39,612 nucleotides of DNA from Acidobacteriaceae bacterium (GTDB lineage: Bacteria > Acidobacteriota > Terriglobia > Terriglobales > Acidobacteriaceae), in the NCBI GenBank assembly GCA_003154055.1, contig PMCH01000363.1, positions 7,032-46,643 of the forward strand, in the 5' to 3' direction. Below are positions 39,562 to 39,612 of the stretch, piece after piece. Position 1 is the first letter of the stretch, and each line of letters opens with the position of its first letter. Position numbers and translations under genes: made by a program. The notes under the pieces were generated by a model. It made no database searches. It worked only from the letters and a program-made list of their open reading frames with translations, and was not told the origin of the DNA.

Positions 39562-39612
39562 CGGAAGATTCTCAATCTTCAAACCCGGGTTCGATTCCCG
39601 GTAGCGCTACCA
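39562..39612. repeat. Right attachment-site repeat: duplicated 3' end of tRNA-Glu
   Basis: Identical over 51 bp to 20695-20745. The 5' part of a tRNA is absent: upstream bases do not form an acceptor or D stem, apart from TAGG at 39557-39560. The window ends exactly at the CCA, so it is unknown whether identity continues or whether this is a contig break. Confidence 0.8.

Overview
The window looks like a chromosome segment of an acidobacterium (Acidobacteriota, probably Terriglobia). The pointers are a >1,200-residue Oar-type TonB-dependent receptor with a carboxypeptidase-regulatory-like domain, sulfatase-like/TPR fusion proteins, a winged-helix/TolB/TPR regulator, a DUF2934 protein, and many degenerate heptanucleotide repeats. 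The taxonomic call is inference from gene content; there is no rRNA here.

Left half (1-20,670), core-type genes. A receptor/TPR pair (5-4869) sits beside three paralogous sulfatase-like/TPR exported enzymes (4875-10908) that carry Thr where a formylglycine sulfatase has Cys/Ser. A 398-bp gap holds palindromes and a 130-bp MITE with a perfect 13-bp inverted repeat and an 8-bp target duplication. Then come a PhoU-like protein and a PhoB-type response regulator, a lipocalin, and the SOS mutasome cassette imuA-imuB-dnaE2 on the minus strand. The mutasome genes are riddled with heptamer arrays and one palindromic element, several of them inside the reading frames. A DUF2089-like gene and a small membrane protein gene precede an intact tRNA-Glu(CTC).

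Right half (20,746-39,561), probable genomic island. The last 51 bp of tRNA-Glu are repeated perfectly as the final 51 bp of the window, so 18.8 kb is bracketed by tRNA-derived direct repeats. Inside is a minus-strand, roughly 9.5-kb cluster, in transcription order: OsmC-like, HdrC, HdrB, HdrA, MvhD, MvhG, MvhA, maturation protease, NrfD/HybB membrane protein, membrane-anchored GcvH-like protein without the lipoyl lysine. This resembles the methanogen H2-oxidising, flavin-bifurcating MvhADG-HdrABC complex, with what looks like an added membrane module. Diverging from it is a winged-helix/TolB/TPR regulator. The rest of the island has a stress and adaptation flavour: cyclopropane fatty acid synthase, orphan Flp pilin, a DUF2934-Hsp20 protein with an in-frame stop, DinB-like protein, small membrane protein, dCache sensor without output domain, an EF-P paralogue, and an adenosine-specific-kinase family protein. 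No integrase or transposase gene is visible in the island.

How they may work together: MvhAG would oxidise H2, MvhD pass electrons to HdrA, and HdrA split them between ferredoxin and HdrBC. The methanogen heterodisulfide is not expected in a bacterium, so the HdrB acceptor is unknown. The adjacent NrfD-like and GcvH-like membrane proteins make quinone or a membrane-held partner plausible. That last step is inference.
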